Shown here one piece after another: positions 23,808 through 35,400 of a stretch of 64,000 bases of DNA. The stretch covers positions 2,845,702 through 2,909,701 of the forward strand of contig JABAKD010000036.1 of NCBI GenBank assembly GCA_012845835.1, written 5' to 3'. The notes under the pieces are model-generated. The model saw nothing but the letters and a program-made list of their open reading frames with translations. It searched no databases and was not told the DNA's origin. The stretch's first letter is position 1. Each line of letters opens with the position of its first letter. A program made the translations under genes and the position numbers. The DNA comes from Undaria pinnatifida (lineage: Eukaryota; Sar; Phaeophyceae; Laminariales; Alariaceae).

Positions 23808-24105
23808 GCCCCGGTGGCATATCAGGTTATCCTCGAGCTTGGTACATGAGTTCGAATCCCCCGGAGGGGTGCATATTCGTACAAACTCGTGGGGACCTTT
23901 TCTTGTGCACAAATTGACTTGCGGAAAACGCGAGAGCGTGAGTTTGCAACAGTCGATGAATAATCAACGATCGGTGGGATTGCTGTACCCTATCTATGCG
24001 TGATAACAATTGAAGGCACGAACCGGGGGGGGGGGGGAAGGGAAGACACCTGTGATCACGGCTTGTCCCGAAGCCGGAAAGTAGAGGTGTGTGAAAAAAA
24101 TGAGT
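23808..24105 (+). mobile_element. SINE, most complete copy, with tRNA-like head
   Basis: The head at 23813-23880 has the layout of a tRNA: an acceptor-like GCCCCGG, an A-box-like segment GGTGGCATATCAGG and a B box GAGTTCGAATCCC. The body (CTTGTGCACAAATTGACTTG onward) is shared with 16505-16772, 19570-19745 and 20540-20660. It ends in GTGTGTGAAAAAAATG. A tRNA-derived SINE is the simplest reading. The partner LINE is not visible in the window. Confidence 0.75.
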
Positions 24106-24437
24106 TGAAATATATAGGAAGAGGAAAGGAACATCACTACTAAGGGATCATCCAGTTCCTGCTAGGTAAGAAGATTTTGTGAGAAACACAAAACACGAGC
24201 GTGAGACATGGACGCGAAATCTATAGAACCCAAACATCTTCCACGACAAAGATAATACAGGACGTAGGATAGAATCGCGTGTTACACAAAGTATCCGCAT
24301 GGGCGCCGGCATTTTTGCTGGCACCCGTGCTCCGGGCAGGGCAGGGCAGCACTTCGACTTGTTCGATTCAATATCCGACAGAGGGAAACCCGTTACTACC
24401 CAACACATGGTGTACGCATGTAGAAGGTAAAGTAATA

Positions 24438-26484
24438 CAAAGAGATCGATATAGACTAACAGTGGACTAATCTTGCCGTTTCTCGCGTGAATCCGATTCC
24501 AAACTTCATCATAGTATTTCGATATATATATCCGAGCCCACGCAGACTGACCCCCTCGTGTCGCCACGAAGAGAGGTTTCGAGTGCGTTCCTTGATGGTT
24601 TGACTCAACCAAGCATCCACAGGGCCATCAAAGGGGTGGCTATATACGCTGGATGTTCGTTACGTAGCCACTGAGAGGTGCCCACGGAGTCAGCTTCTTC
24701 TGCGACACTGTGCATTACAGTGTTGAGATTCGAGGCTCGCAGACCAACTGTACGTGTGCATAGTCTGATCGTGGAGAACATTTGCCGACGGCATTCTAGG
24801 CGGATGATAGAGGCTCACCAACCAATGCGGGGCAATTCCGCCGCACACAGGGGAGATAGAGCCCCATCCTCGATTCAAAAATCCTATGAATCTCTGCAGC
24901 TACAACAACGCGGGAACAATGATGATTTCCTCCCTGGTCGACACGTCCCCGCACGGCGTGTCAACCACGACCCCATTGACATATTCGTGATTGGCTGGTG
25001 GGCTTTGTGCAAACAAGAAGCTCCCAATTATTTCGACCGACCTGGGGTTTCTCGCATACTTCCGTACACGGCAAACATTTGCAATGCGAGCGAAATTCGT
25101 CCAGCTATTATTTGCATGATGGGTCGCTCAAAACTGCAATTTGAAGCCTATATCGAGTTCGCGTGCCGAGCAAGCAGGCTCAAAATGAGGTTGAGAAACA
25201 CTTGAACATCCACAACAGCACCAAAAATGCAATATATGTATAAACGAATTGAGAGTTTTTTTTCAAGAAATCAGCCCTCTCCGGTTATTAACACAATTCC
25301 AAGCACAAAAACTTGCGGTGTTTAAAGCAAAACGACACAATGAATAGTACTAACACTAGGACAACACGACGAGCATATTAACCGTTTTTGTAACATAAAG
25401 CCATTTGGGACATAAGAGCGGTCTAATCGCCATGTGTCCCCGCAAACTAACAGCCATATATTGCCCAGAACAGAGAAGAGCAAGGAGCGCCTTCTTCGGC
25501 GTGTCACAAGGTGATTTTGAATCTTGAATCGGAAAACCCCCGCTCGCTATGTTCTTCTGCTGCAATTATTACTTCTTGGTGTGGTCTATGTAGTGACGTT
25601 TTGAAAAGCGGTTCTCGTATTGTATAAGTACTTTTTGTTCCTTGTCTGATCTATTACTATCATTTTTGCACCACTCTCGCCTATAAGTCAGATAAGGGGT
25701 CACATAGCGGGCCCGCCTGCCCCTTCGCTCTACGGTGTACACATGCCTGCATTTGTATACCTCGTCTATTAGCGTCGAATTGTACCTACCCACGCTGCTA
25801 CGCGTTCTCAGCAGTGAGGTGTTAGTTGATCCTAACATCATATCTCACAACGGTGGGAATCAAACTCAGGGACCAACGCTTGTCGTATTCGAAGGTAACC
25901 ACTACATAGACGACCGAGGCGACCGGCTCTATATAACTCACAAGAAGAGATGATAAATCAGCCATCAGCAGCAAGGACGATGTCAAGTAGGAAGCAACAC
26001 TAGTCTAAAATATTCGTCAGTCAGGCACCAGCACTCGATCACTCATCTTTCTCCACTTGACCACGGCAAAAAACCAAAACAGCAATGGAGGCAGATGCAC
26101 CACAGCAACAACGAAGCACGTCTCCCACATCATCTATACTTCTCCATAGAGTACTCTCGGGGCAAAAGGACCACCAAATGATGCGATACCGGGACGAATG
26201 AATGCCAATGGTTTCTTCCGTGGATACCGTCTAGTCTACACTACTGCCGATACGACCTTCGCGTGGTGAAGCTCAACAACAGAAAGGATTTTCCTCCTTG
26301 TTTTTCATGTCGAAAAGCCATTCTCTAATTATAGGTACAACCTCCCCCCTGCTATAAGTCAGAGAAAAAGCGTGTGTACAACGGAGCGCATCAGTCTGCT
26401 TGCTCTTACTCGTGTCAACATTACTTGCGCGAGTACAAATTATGTCGATGTGCCCGAACTACCACACCCTCGAGGCCTGGGCCG
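24438..26484 (-). mobile_element. Right, uninterrupted copy of the ~2-kb dispersed repeat
   Basis: The reverse complement aligns block by block with 14604-19476 but without the two insertions, so it is the better template of this repeat. It contains the tRNA-like module in reverse (B box complement 25856-25868, A box complement about 25900-25914). Open frames such as the 175-codon plus frame at 24678-25205 run through it, but they are not kept open in the left copy, so I treat them as chance. Confidence 0.75.
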
Positions 26485-27034
26485 AAGCCACTTGTAATGC
26501 TGCTGTGTGGCGTTTTCTAGCGCAGTTGTTGTCGTAATCACTACCTCATCGTTTTAGCCATGTGTGCGCTTCCCACGTCTATCCGTTTACGAACGTACCT
26601 ACCGAAAATTAATAATGAAATACTCTACTATACTGTGATATCATACTTTCCGCGGTACCATGGGGCTATTTTTTCAAGTAAGTATAATCTTAGTTGGTTT
26701 GGGACAATATATGACGCCAATTTTGAGATAATGTCTTGCCAAATTGTATTTTATCAAGCTCTCCATACACATGCCTATCAAGATCCGAAGCATAACTGAA
26801 GAGTACCGTTTTAAAAACTTTTTTTTCGCGCGCGTCTCGCTTGTGCCCCTCAGCATCCACCCGCGTTCACCTCGATGTGCGGAACAGATGGGGCAGGGCG
26901 AGGGGCGTTGGAGCCGCCCCCTGAATACGGCGTTCGAACGAAGCGATTTGACCGAGAAATTCCAGTCCGAGATTCCCATACTGAGGCCGAGACAAAATAA
27001 ACTTGTCACCATATCCCTGAAAAGAGAATCATCA
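26485..27034. other. Anonymous DNA
   Basis: Short opposing open frames overlap here (about 125 codons each on both strands). I cannot tell which, if either, is real, and I recognise no domain. Confidence 0.3.
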
Positions 27035-27296
27035 TATATATACCTTCCCTCCACAGCTAGCTGTCCGATTTTGACCCCCTCAAAAAACGGGTTTCATAGT
27101 TTCCGCGCACAGGCTGCCTAACATCACCCTGTTGACCCTGATAGCTACACTGTAGTTGCAAGGGGAGTCGCCGACCTATATCCTTAATGAGGACACACAA
27201 CCCGTCATACGCGCGATCGGAGTATCACACACAGCTTGCAAAGATGAGTTTTGACAAAATCTTCGATCTCACAGCTAGCTGGAGTGTATTGTATAT
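27035..27296 (-). repeat. Terminal ~260 bp of the TIR family, reverse orientation
   Basis: The minus strand reads CTGTGAGATCGAAGATTTTG, GCAAGCTGTGTGTGATACTC, the GACCTATATCC complement and the GGGTCAACAGGG complement, ending where the G-tract interior would begin. It stops 18 bp short of the 9-bp minisatellite. Confidence 0.75.
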
Positions 27297-27313
27297 TTAA
27301 CTTACGTATACAT

Positions 27314-28372
27314 CTCGACTATCTCGACTATCTCGACTATCTCGACTATCTCGACTATCTCGACTATCTCGACTATCTCGACTATCTCGACTATCTCGAC
27401 TATCTCGACTATCTCGACTATCTCGACTATCTCGACTATCTCGACTATCTCGACTATCTCGACTATCTCGACTATCTCGACTCCGACTATCTCGACTATC
27501 TCGACTATCTCGACTATCTCGACTATCTCGACTATCTCGACTATCTCGACTATCTCGACTATCTCGACTATCTCGACTATCTCGACTATCTCGACTATCT
27601 CGACTATCTCGACTATCTCGACTATCTCGACTATCTCGACTATCTCGACTATCTCGACTATCTCGACTATCTCGACTATCTCGACTATCTCGACTATCTC
27701 GACTATCTCGACTATCTCGACTATCTCGACTATCTCGACTATCTCGACTATCTCGACTATCTCGACTATCTCGACTATCTCGACTATCTCGACTATCTCG
27801 ACTATCTCGACTATCTCGACTATCTCGACTATCTCGACTATCTCGACTATCTCGACTATCTCGACTATCTCGACTATCTCGACTATCTCGACTATCTCGA
27901 CTATCTCGACTATCTCGACTATCTCGACTATCTCGACTATCTCGACTATCTCGACTATCTCGACTATCTCGACTATCTCGACTATCTCGACTATCTCGAC
28001 TATCTCGACTATCTCGACTATCTCGACTATCTCGACTATCTCGACTATCTCGACTATCTCGACTATCTCGACTATCTCGACTATCTCGACTATCTCGACT
28101 ATCTCGACTATCTCGACTATCTCGACTATCTCGACTATCTCGACTATCTCGACTATCTCGACTATCTCGACTATCTCGACTATCTCGACTATCTCGACTA
28201 TCTCGACTATCTCGACTATCTCGACTATCTCGACTATCTCGACTATCTCGACTATCTCGACTATCTCGACTATCTCGACTATCTCGACTATCTCGACTAT
28301 CTCGACTATCTCGACTATCTCGACTATCTCGATTATCTCGACTATCTCGACTATCTCGACTATCTCGACTAT
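27314..28372. repeat. Near-perfect 9-bp minisatellite (CTCGACTAT), about 118 units
   Basis: The unit repeats without variation except for a 3-bp deletion at about 27476-27490 and one C-to-T change near 28333. The unit length is a multiple of three, so the array reads as endless tripeptides: Leu-Asp-Tyr, Ser-Thr-Ile or Arg-Leu-Ser on the plus strand and Arg-Asp-Ser on the minus strand. That produces long open frames on both strands (391 and 418 codons) which I do not call genes. Such homogeneity means recent expansion or strong homogenisation. Confidence 0.97.
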
Positions 28373-28862
28373 AAATTTTTTTTTCCCCCGGTAATGGTAA
28401 ATGTTGGTAATTTTTCACTATTTTAATAGATGAGAATTTTGAGCCAGATCCAACATGATGAGTAATATCATTAACAACGTGAAACCAATACCACGTAAAA
28501 ACATGTTTTCTCCAATCCACCTCGTAGCACATAATCTTTGAAATATTGGGCATCTGTATCCAGCACGTAGCAGGTGGAATATATTGCTCGCATTTGCATC
28601 AAACATGCCGTTTCAATATTTTTCTCGCATCCACCTTCGTCTCCTTCCCCCCCAACCCCCAACACACATCGCTCCCCCACCGTCCCACGAACCAGCTCTC
28701 CACACACGAAAACACCCTCCTCCCCCTCCCCTTCGTTGCTGCCATGTGCATCACAATCTACCAGGATAATACACACCCTACCCGACAAGGGGGTATCTGC
28801 TCATTATAGCTCCAGCCATCCATGCAATACGTATAGCCCCATTTCATTTACAGTACTGGGCC
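28373..28862. other. Anonymous C-rich spacer
   Basis: A run of T then C follows the minisatellite, and a CCCCCAACCCCC-like pyrimidine-rich stretch is near 28640-28740. No gene was recognised. Confidence 0.35.
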
Positions 28863-29036
28863 CTTTTTAGTGCCGGTTGAATAGTAGTGCCACCTTCCGT
28901 ATAGCGCCGGTAAAATTTCTGGACGCAGACAGCGTCCTTAATAGTGCCGGTCCGGCACTATTGAGGGCTGCCCCGCTAGAATGCCGTTTGGTCACCACGG
29001 CGCCCGGCAGTAGTGCCGGTTCACTAAAAACACAAG
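28863..29036. mobile_element. Palindromic mini-element (AGTGCCGG family), copy 1
   Basis: The segment starts TTTTTAGTGCCGG and ends CCGGTTCACTAAAAA, which are inverted relative to each other. Its centre carries the perfect inverted word AATAGTGCCGGTCCGGCACTATT, split here as AATAGTGCCGG and its complement. Several AGTGCCGG words occur in both orientations. This looks like a foldback MITE. No target duplication could be identified. Confidence 0.65.
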
Positions 29037-29436
29037 ACAGGGGATGGACGCCACACAGAGAAGAGGGGTAGGCATGAAAGAGTTTGTTGCTGCGACGCAT
29101 TGAGTGCGGGGGGGCGCAGGGGAGGGACAGATAAAACAGTGGTGGTTGCCTTTTTTTCGTGCGCTTCCTTGCTGCCGTGTTTCTTGTATTTTTGTACCTG
29201 GTTTTGCAACATCGAAGAATAGCAAAAACGAGGAGTGATATTCACCATCGTTTACTAGAAACATTAGGTTGTACCGGCAGGAGTTTCACAAGGATTTTTC
29301 GACGCCAAATTTCAATTGCGTGCATGATGTGTGTCTTTTATTCGCGGTCGCCGAGTGCTAAGTTAAGGTTGAGTTTGCCTGAGATGCTTTGGTCCGGGTG
29401 AGGTCAGTGCCACACACGTGACCATTTGGCTATTTC

Positions 29437-29812
29437 TAAGGCCGTCAAAAGGCCGAACATGGGGAAGGTCGGAGCTACATCTGGTCCAGTAGTGTATGGA
29501 CACCAATTTGAAGGGTATTGTGTACAAACAACTTTGTTATATCGTTACTTTTCATGTCGAAGGTCGAAAACAAGGCCGACAGTGGGGAAAGTCGGGCCTA
29601 CACCAGTAGTCTCCTTATTATGGTATACCGATCAGAAGGGTTAGGTTTACCATAAATAAGTCTTGTTATGTCGTTACCTTGGCGAAGGTCGAAAGATCGA
29701 ACGACAGTGGGGAAGGTCGGACGTACACCACCAGTAGTGTAAGGTGTACCGTGTGTAGAAGGGTATTGTTTACAATATAGCTTTTGATAGCGTTACCTTG
29801 ATGAAGGTCGGT
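29437..29812 (+). repeat. Three-copy tandem repeat, ~122-bp unit
   Basis: Copies start near 29440, 29562 and 29684. Each contains GACAGTGGGGAA(A/G)GTCGG or a close variant, an AGTAGT word, AGAAGGGT(T/A) and a GTTA(C/T)-rich tail ending in GAAGGTCG. Divergence between copies is roughly a quarter of positions by eye. No conserved open frame. Confidence 0.75.
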
Positions 29813-30340
29813 GCCTCGGCAGATACAGAGAAAGGTTGGCCGGGCATACTGATTAAGATGAGCGGAGACCACGGCGGACTTCTACATGAACGCCTTGAAA
29901 TATATATGGCGTTCGAACCGTTTTATAGTTAAGCCAGCGTCCCTGTGAAAAACGTATGTGCAGGCAGTAGATACTCCAACGATTAATTCAACACGAGTTG
30001 AGCAATCGAAATATACACATTTGGGGTTAGGCGGCTTCGAGGTACCTGGTACATCTCTCCGAAAAAAATTAAAAATGTAAGGCAGAGCGGTAGTATGCAT
30101 CTGAAGGGTTCACGCGACATTTCAGGCTGTGCAGTACGTTACGTGTGCTGAGGCGGGTAGGGAGGAACGGTGCAACATGCAAGTGGTGTTTTTAGAGCAA
30201 ATTGTGTTTGTCCGACAGCGTGGGAACATCACGTGTCGTAGGAAAGATTGCCCACGCCGCTCACCCAAAACCTACATTGCATTCGATCAACTAGGTACGC
30301 TGTTGGCCCCGCAGAGGTTGAACGCCACACCTTGAAATCG
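29813..30340. other. Anonymous DNA between two palindromic mini-elements
   Basis: Contains a GGTACCTGGTAC palindrome-rich word at about 30040 and only short open frames. Confidence 0.3.
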
Positions 30341-30345
30341 AAAAG

Positions 30346-30475
30346 TGTCTTTCTAGTGCCGGTCCGGTTCGGCGCTATCGAGGAATATTCAAAACCTCAA
30401 TAGCGCCAAACCGGCACTATTGAGGCACTATTCGCAGTAGTGCCGGGGCCCGGTATAGTGCCAGTAAAAGCTCCG
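30346..30475. mobile_element. Palindromic mini-element (AGTGCCGG family), copy 2
   Basis: Starts CTTTCTAGTGCCGG and ends CCAGTAAAAG, again inverted, with internal CCTCAATAGCGCC / GGCGCTATCGAGG arms that would pair into a long hairpin. Related to 28863-29036. Confidence 0.65.
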
Positions 30476-30524
30476 AGCACATACCCACACATTAGAGGTC
30501 CCATCGTTTTATCATTGTTTTAGA

Positions 30525-30905
30525 AAATGAAACTGTGCATCAGCGGTGAGATCGACCAAAAAGCAATTTCATCAAAATTCATCTTTTGCAAGCTGAGTGT
30601 GGTACTTCGATCGCGGGTGTTACGGGTTGTGTGTCCTCATTAAGGATATAGGTCGGCGACTCCCCTAGTGATGCTAGGGTGTAGAGGACTAAGACATTCA
30701 ATAGCACATTCAATAAGACGTTCAGCCTTGTTCTGCGCACAAAAGCTGTATAACCCGCACTGGGGGGGCAAAACCAGCCATCTGTGGAGTTAATTTGTAT
30801 ATAGTGCGTGTTAATCTTTTTAGTGGGCTACCTGGGTGTACTGAATTTGCACACTAGTTCCTGTGTACACCGTGTATATGTTGCAGGCCAGCTGAGGTCC
30901 AGACC
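30525..30905 (+). repeat. TIR-family variant B, copy 1
   Basis: It has the same left-terminal order as the main family (GTGAGATCGA, GCAAGCTG, ATCGCG..GTTACGGGTTGTG, TCCTCATTAAGGATATAGG, GGCGACTCCCC), but then a different interior (GACGTTCAGCCTTG, GTGTGTTAA-like, GGCCAGC) shared only with 35716-36150. Confidence 0.65.
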
Positions 30906-30989
30906 AGGCCCCATGCTTGGGTTGTTAGTGCTGTCGGGTCATGTGGTGGAATGTGTGGCGGACGACGATCGATACTGAACATATGTGAT

Positions 30990-31240
30990 TCTAATTCTAG
31001 TTAATCTTCCCCCCGGCCCTCTCCCCCCGAGCGCCCATCATCTCACGCGTACAGTTAGCTCCTACACCTAAATATGTAGCCCCCCCCCCCCCTCCCATCC
31101 CCCCTTTAGTATCTCCGTTCCCCCCTCACCGGTTATACGACTTACACGATATGCGTGACAAATTGATGCACAGCCCCCAGATTTTGTGCCCCTGGGGAAA
31201 CGGGTTTTATTTGTTCCGCGGACAGATTGATCCCCATCAT
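30990..31240 (-). repeat. TIR-family fragment, reverse orientation, C-run rich
   Basis: The plus strand shows the complement of the interior: CCGGTTATACGACTTACA, GATGCACAGCC, AGATTTTGTGCCCCTGGGG-like and AACGGGTTTTAT, preceded by C homopolymers where the forward element has G homopolymers. Confidence 0.6.
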
Positions 31241-31419
31241 CCCCCAGCTCTCAGCACCCTCACCCGTCGCTGCCACCCCTGCAAAAATCGAAACATCTGC
31301 AACCAAAACAATAAACACTGCCCGACAAGTGATAACACAACCATACCTTTCGAGCCACCCCTGCCGTAGCTCAAATCCGTTTAATGTTTAGCATTCAAGT
31401 GAAATGTAACCTTCCCCCC

Positions 31420-31795
31420 GCCTTGTGTTTCGCCGCTACCCCCATTATCTTCTATACCTCGCACCACGCGTACAGTAACTCCTTCCCCCTTACTCCCCCT
31501 TCTTCCTCACCACCCCCAGCACCATCCTCGCGATGATCCTCACGATGATCCTCACGATGATCCTCACGATGATCCTCACGATGATGGCCGACTTTACCTG
31601 AAACTGTTGGAACGCCCCCCGCCACCCCTCCTATTAAAATCTCCGCTCTGCCCTCACCGGTTATACGACTACCAGGCTATGCAAACATGGTAAACTGATG
31701 CATACCTTCCACAGCTGTCGGATTTCGTCACCCTCGAAAACGGGTATTATTGTTTCCGCGTACACGTGTTTATTAACATCTCGCCCTGTTTACAC
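31420..31795 (-). repeat. TIR-family fragment, reverse orientation, with 12-bp array
   Basis: Complement of the same interior (CCGGTTATACGACT, AACTGATGCATACCTTCCAC, CAGCTGTCGGATTT, AACGGGTATTAT). It encloses a 12-bp tandem array (GATGATCCTCAC, about five units, 31525-31585) found in no other copy here. Confidence 0.65.
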
Positions 31796-31796
31796 G

Positions 31797-32495
31797 GCTG
31801 AGGGGGCTTGGATGCCTGAAGCAACTCCTCTCAGAGTTTCCCACATCTTCCTATTTTAAAAGGTATACTATCATTGCTTTTCTTCCAGTCAGTTTCAAAT
31901 ATGTGTACATTTCGGATGACACTGGGATTCGAATCCACGACCACCAGGCTCACAACTGAACAGTTTATCCACTACCTGGTGTACCACAAAGCCACAACAA
32001 TGACTCTGTGGTGTTCTTCTCAGCGCTTTTCGCCGTTTCCTTTTGAATGAGTGATATATTTTATACTATATTTTGCAGTATTTTGTAGATATTTTTCATA
32101 ATATATTTTTTGCCGATGATACCGGGATTCGATCTCGCGCAAACCAGGCTTAGAATTGGACAGCCTATCCACTAGACCACGCATCACAGTGACTCTGTCG
32201 TCTGGTAGATAGTCCCATACATCACCCTCCCCCCCAATGATGTCGGGATTTGAACCACGCCCACCACAGACCCAGAAGCGGACAGTCTGTCCACTAGACA
32301 ACAAAGTCACAGTGACTCCTGTGGTCAATTAATAGTAGATAGTCCTACAGGACCACTTGAAAATATCTTTTTTCTGATCGAGTTCCATTGTTATTGCCTC
32401 CTGCACTAATTTAAGGTATTCTCCTGTCCGAACGGCTGAGCGGGGGCTTAGATGCCTGAAACAGCGCTTTTCAGCGCTTCTCACACGTTTTAATA
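31797..32495 (-). mobile_element. Cluster of three tRNA-like modules between ~60-bp direct repeats
   Basis: Three minus-strand modules each have an A-box-like word (complements at 31966-31979, 32166-32179, 32288-32301) and a B box GGATTCGAATCC-like word (complements at 31924-31936, 32123-32135, 32243-32255) at tRNA-like spacing. Stem pairing is too poor for working tRNAs. A direct repeat with GGCTGAG..GGGGCTT(G/A)GATGCCTGAA and a CTTTTCAGCG-like tail flanks the cluster (31797-31860 and 32429-32490). The pattern fits tRNA-derived SINEs in tandem or a single element with internal pol III promoters and terminal repeats. Confidence 0.6.
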
Positions 32496-35400
32496 TTGTT
32501 CAATTTCAGTGCCACGTACCGGTACCATGGAGCACACCAGATTTGGACGCACCAGGTACTACGTACTACGTTGTTGCATCACAATGAACGCCTAGCTCAG
32601 CTCAGTCCAGCAATACATATAAAGCTGAAGCAGCGTAGCTCAGCGCCGTTCGGTGCCATGCGGTACGGTGCCGTGCCTTACCCTGTTCTGCTGTGCTGTG
32701 CTTTGCTGTGCTGTGCTTTCTTTCGGGCATACAGCAGTACCAAGTATACCTGTTGTGTCCTCGTCTCTTTGCTCTTTCATATTGATCTATCTCGGCCCAC
32801 TTGTTTTTCCAATAGGCACATTAAGCCCGTACTGGCGATGAGACCAACGACTGATGCGAGGATGATAGAGGTGCACCAACCATTGTTTTTTATTAGGTTT
32901 TTCCAGTTCTCAGCTTAAGATCTCCCCCCATAACTGAGTTGCAGGAAAAAAAAAAAACTGCGAACGGATCGACCGGATTAAAAATCCCTTAGCCTACGTA
33001 GAAAGCGACAATCATGCAAAACTATGTCGTAGTATGTTACTATTATGATACTAGTATGATTCCATTATGGTACTGTTTTAATGATATTAACGGCGATTTT
33101 GGGTGAAGTTGCCCTAAGTTATTCAGAAACCATTAGTTTCGGACTAAACCTGCTACCCCTATCGTAGTCCGCGTCCTTCCGGGCCGTACGCACCGCCAAC
33201 AACCACCCAGCACGGCACAAGGCTATTAATAAAAGCTTTGCACAAACAGCTTTTGGCGTGGTCAAGTCGCCGCTCGCACCAAATATTGGGCCTGTTCATT
33301 CTGCCCCTTTTACAACATGTTTTAGCTGCATTCTTCCGTAAGCGGGCGTCACCAGCCCCCCGCGGAGAAGAGCCCTTGTAGAAGCGTTTGAAAATTTGTG
33401 GTTTAGTGCGCTATAATATAAACTGTGCATTTTTTTAGCGGGCCCCGAATACTCGCGAGTGAGAAAGTGCTGGTCGTAACCGTAACGAGTACTGACAGAG
33501 ATTGTAAAGATTGTACCTGCAAGGTGTACAACTGTATCATTGTCTGGGTCATTTTTTCTCGACGGCACGGGTTTCAAGAAAACATTGTCTGTCGTGACAA
33601 AACGAGGTACTTCATATAATATTGGGGTGGTGGGGTGTCTAGGTAGGTGAGCGTATACAACATGCGGGGAATGTAGAGAGGGGGCACAGACGGGGGCGGT
33701 CGCTAAACGGGGGGACGGGCAGAGAGTGCGTGTAGGTGTCGAACGGACGGCAAAGGGAAACGACTAACCTAAATCAGGACCTGACACGCTCTGCAACATT
33801 GACGAGCGCCTAAATGCTGCTGTTGTGGTCAGCTGTGGCGATAAAATGACAATCAATGAGGCATTTTCTACGTCTATATCGGAGTATTATGAAAACTAGA
33901 GCGTAATAATTGTCAACAACTACAGTATCATACGGGAGTGAGATGCGGCCGAAATCCAGTCGTGTTTGAAGGTATACAAACAAAGGTGCATCCTTTGGCT
34001 AATGTCACGTATCTTTTTATCTAGACCATACCAGATGTTTCCAAAGCTAGTTTTTTGCTGTGTTTTGCTTTGCTCTGCCGGGGAATCGGGGGATAGTAAA
34101 ACTGCTGTGTTCAGTCCTTAGATCCTTAGTAGGGAGCCAGACTCTGCACGTCTCGTATATGTAACTCTCTCACCTAGTGCTTTGAGTTCGTGTAACGACT
34201 CTTCGTGCAGTGGTCGGGTGGTATGGGGATCGTATTCACGTTGTAGTCGCGAACAGTCCGTGCAGATGATCAACGATGGAACAAGCATGGCAACTGGCAC
34301 GGTGAACACGGCAATGCGAATGAGGCAAGGGACTCGTAGAGGGACTTCGCGTGACCTGTTTTTTTGTTTCAAGGGTAGCATCAATAAACACTGGCCCGTT
34401 ACTGCATTCCGCAATACAGGACTTTCCATGAGAAACCGAAGGCTTCCACCGTACGGGGGAGCTCCTTTAAAACCCTGTCCAACGAAGTCGAAGGAGAATA
34501 TAAAGCTTACCCCGTGCTCGCGGACAGACCCTTGGCGTGACGCTGATCAGAACAGTCGCCACGCATAATATTTACCTTTCTAGCGTTGTCGCGCTGCCAC
34601 ACCCTTCCTGCCCGACGCATAACCATTGTCGGTGCTAAACGGGCATCCCGGTGGCGGCTGGAAATAGCGCGCGCTTTCCATCAAACCAACCCTTCGTTCT
34701 TGCTCGCTGCGGCGCCTCCTCAGCTCGACGCATGTGGGCGTCGGTGCCAAGTAGGCATTCAACAAAAAATAATTCCACTGTAGTCTGCACACCCTTCGGC
34801 GGTGCTAATCTGGAATGCCGGTTCAAAGGGCGGCAGTTCCGGGCATTGTCCGGCAAACGGCTACGATGCCCTTCTCCTACCGTGCCGCTAAACGTCCCGG
34901 CGATCCACTGACACCCTAGTATAACTCTGTTCGATGCTCTTGCCTCCTATATTCTCTGGCATCTGGGGTACTTTCAACCATCTCTTGGCGACGTGGGCGG
35001 GCGCCGGGGCTAAGCGGGCACCCCTGCAGCTGCACCCTAACCGATCCACCGTCCCGGAATTCCGCCTAGTGATGGCGGACGTCATCCCCGGTTGGAGGCG
35101 TTCTACTGTTCCGGTGTTCTTCACTGCGACCAACCTCCTCCAGGTCTCGTCCTGAGTGACTGACCATCTCGGCCGCTTCTACCTCCACCGCATTGCTCCT
35201 TAGTGATAGCGGCACGACAGATGTTGGCGGTAGTTGCCGGGATTTCCAAATCGGTGGTTCGGTCCACCTCACCCGTAGGTGCCTGTTCCTCAAGCTAAAA
35301 TTGAGTTGATCCATGGCATTGTCTTTGAGCATGTCCAAAACCAAAAACAAGTGCCTTCCCGAAAATATGGGCAGCCGCCCAGCCAACGTAGCTTCTACGC

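Noticed and set aside
27251-28553. Two very long open frames (Leu-Asp-Tyr and Arg-Asp-Ser repeats) on opposite strands
   Set aside because: They are forced by the 9-bp period, which has no stop in those frames. Nothing outside the array looks like the rest of a gene.
29159-29401. Small hydrophobic plus-strand protein
   Set aside because: The 80-codon frame has no upstream context, and the opposite strand is equally open.
31525-31585. CRISPR-like array
   Set aside because: The 12-bp units are directly adjacent without unique spacers, so it is a short tandem repeat.
31913-32310. Three functional tRNA genes
   Set aside because: Same reason: box words at the right spacing but poor stems. A tRNA-derived repeat is a better reading.
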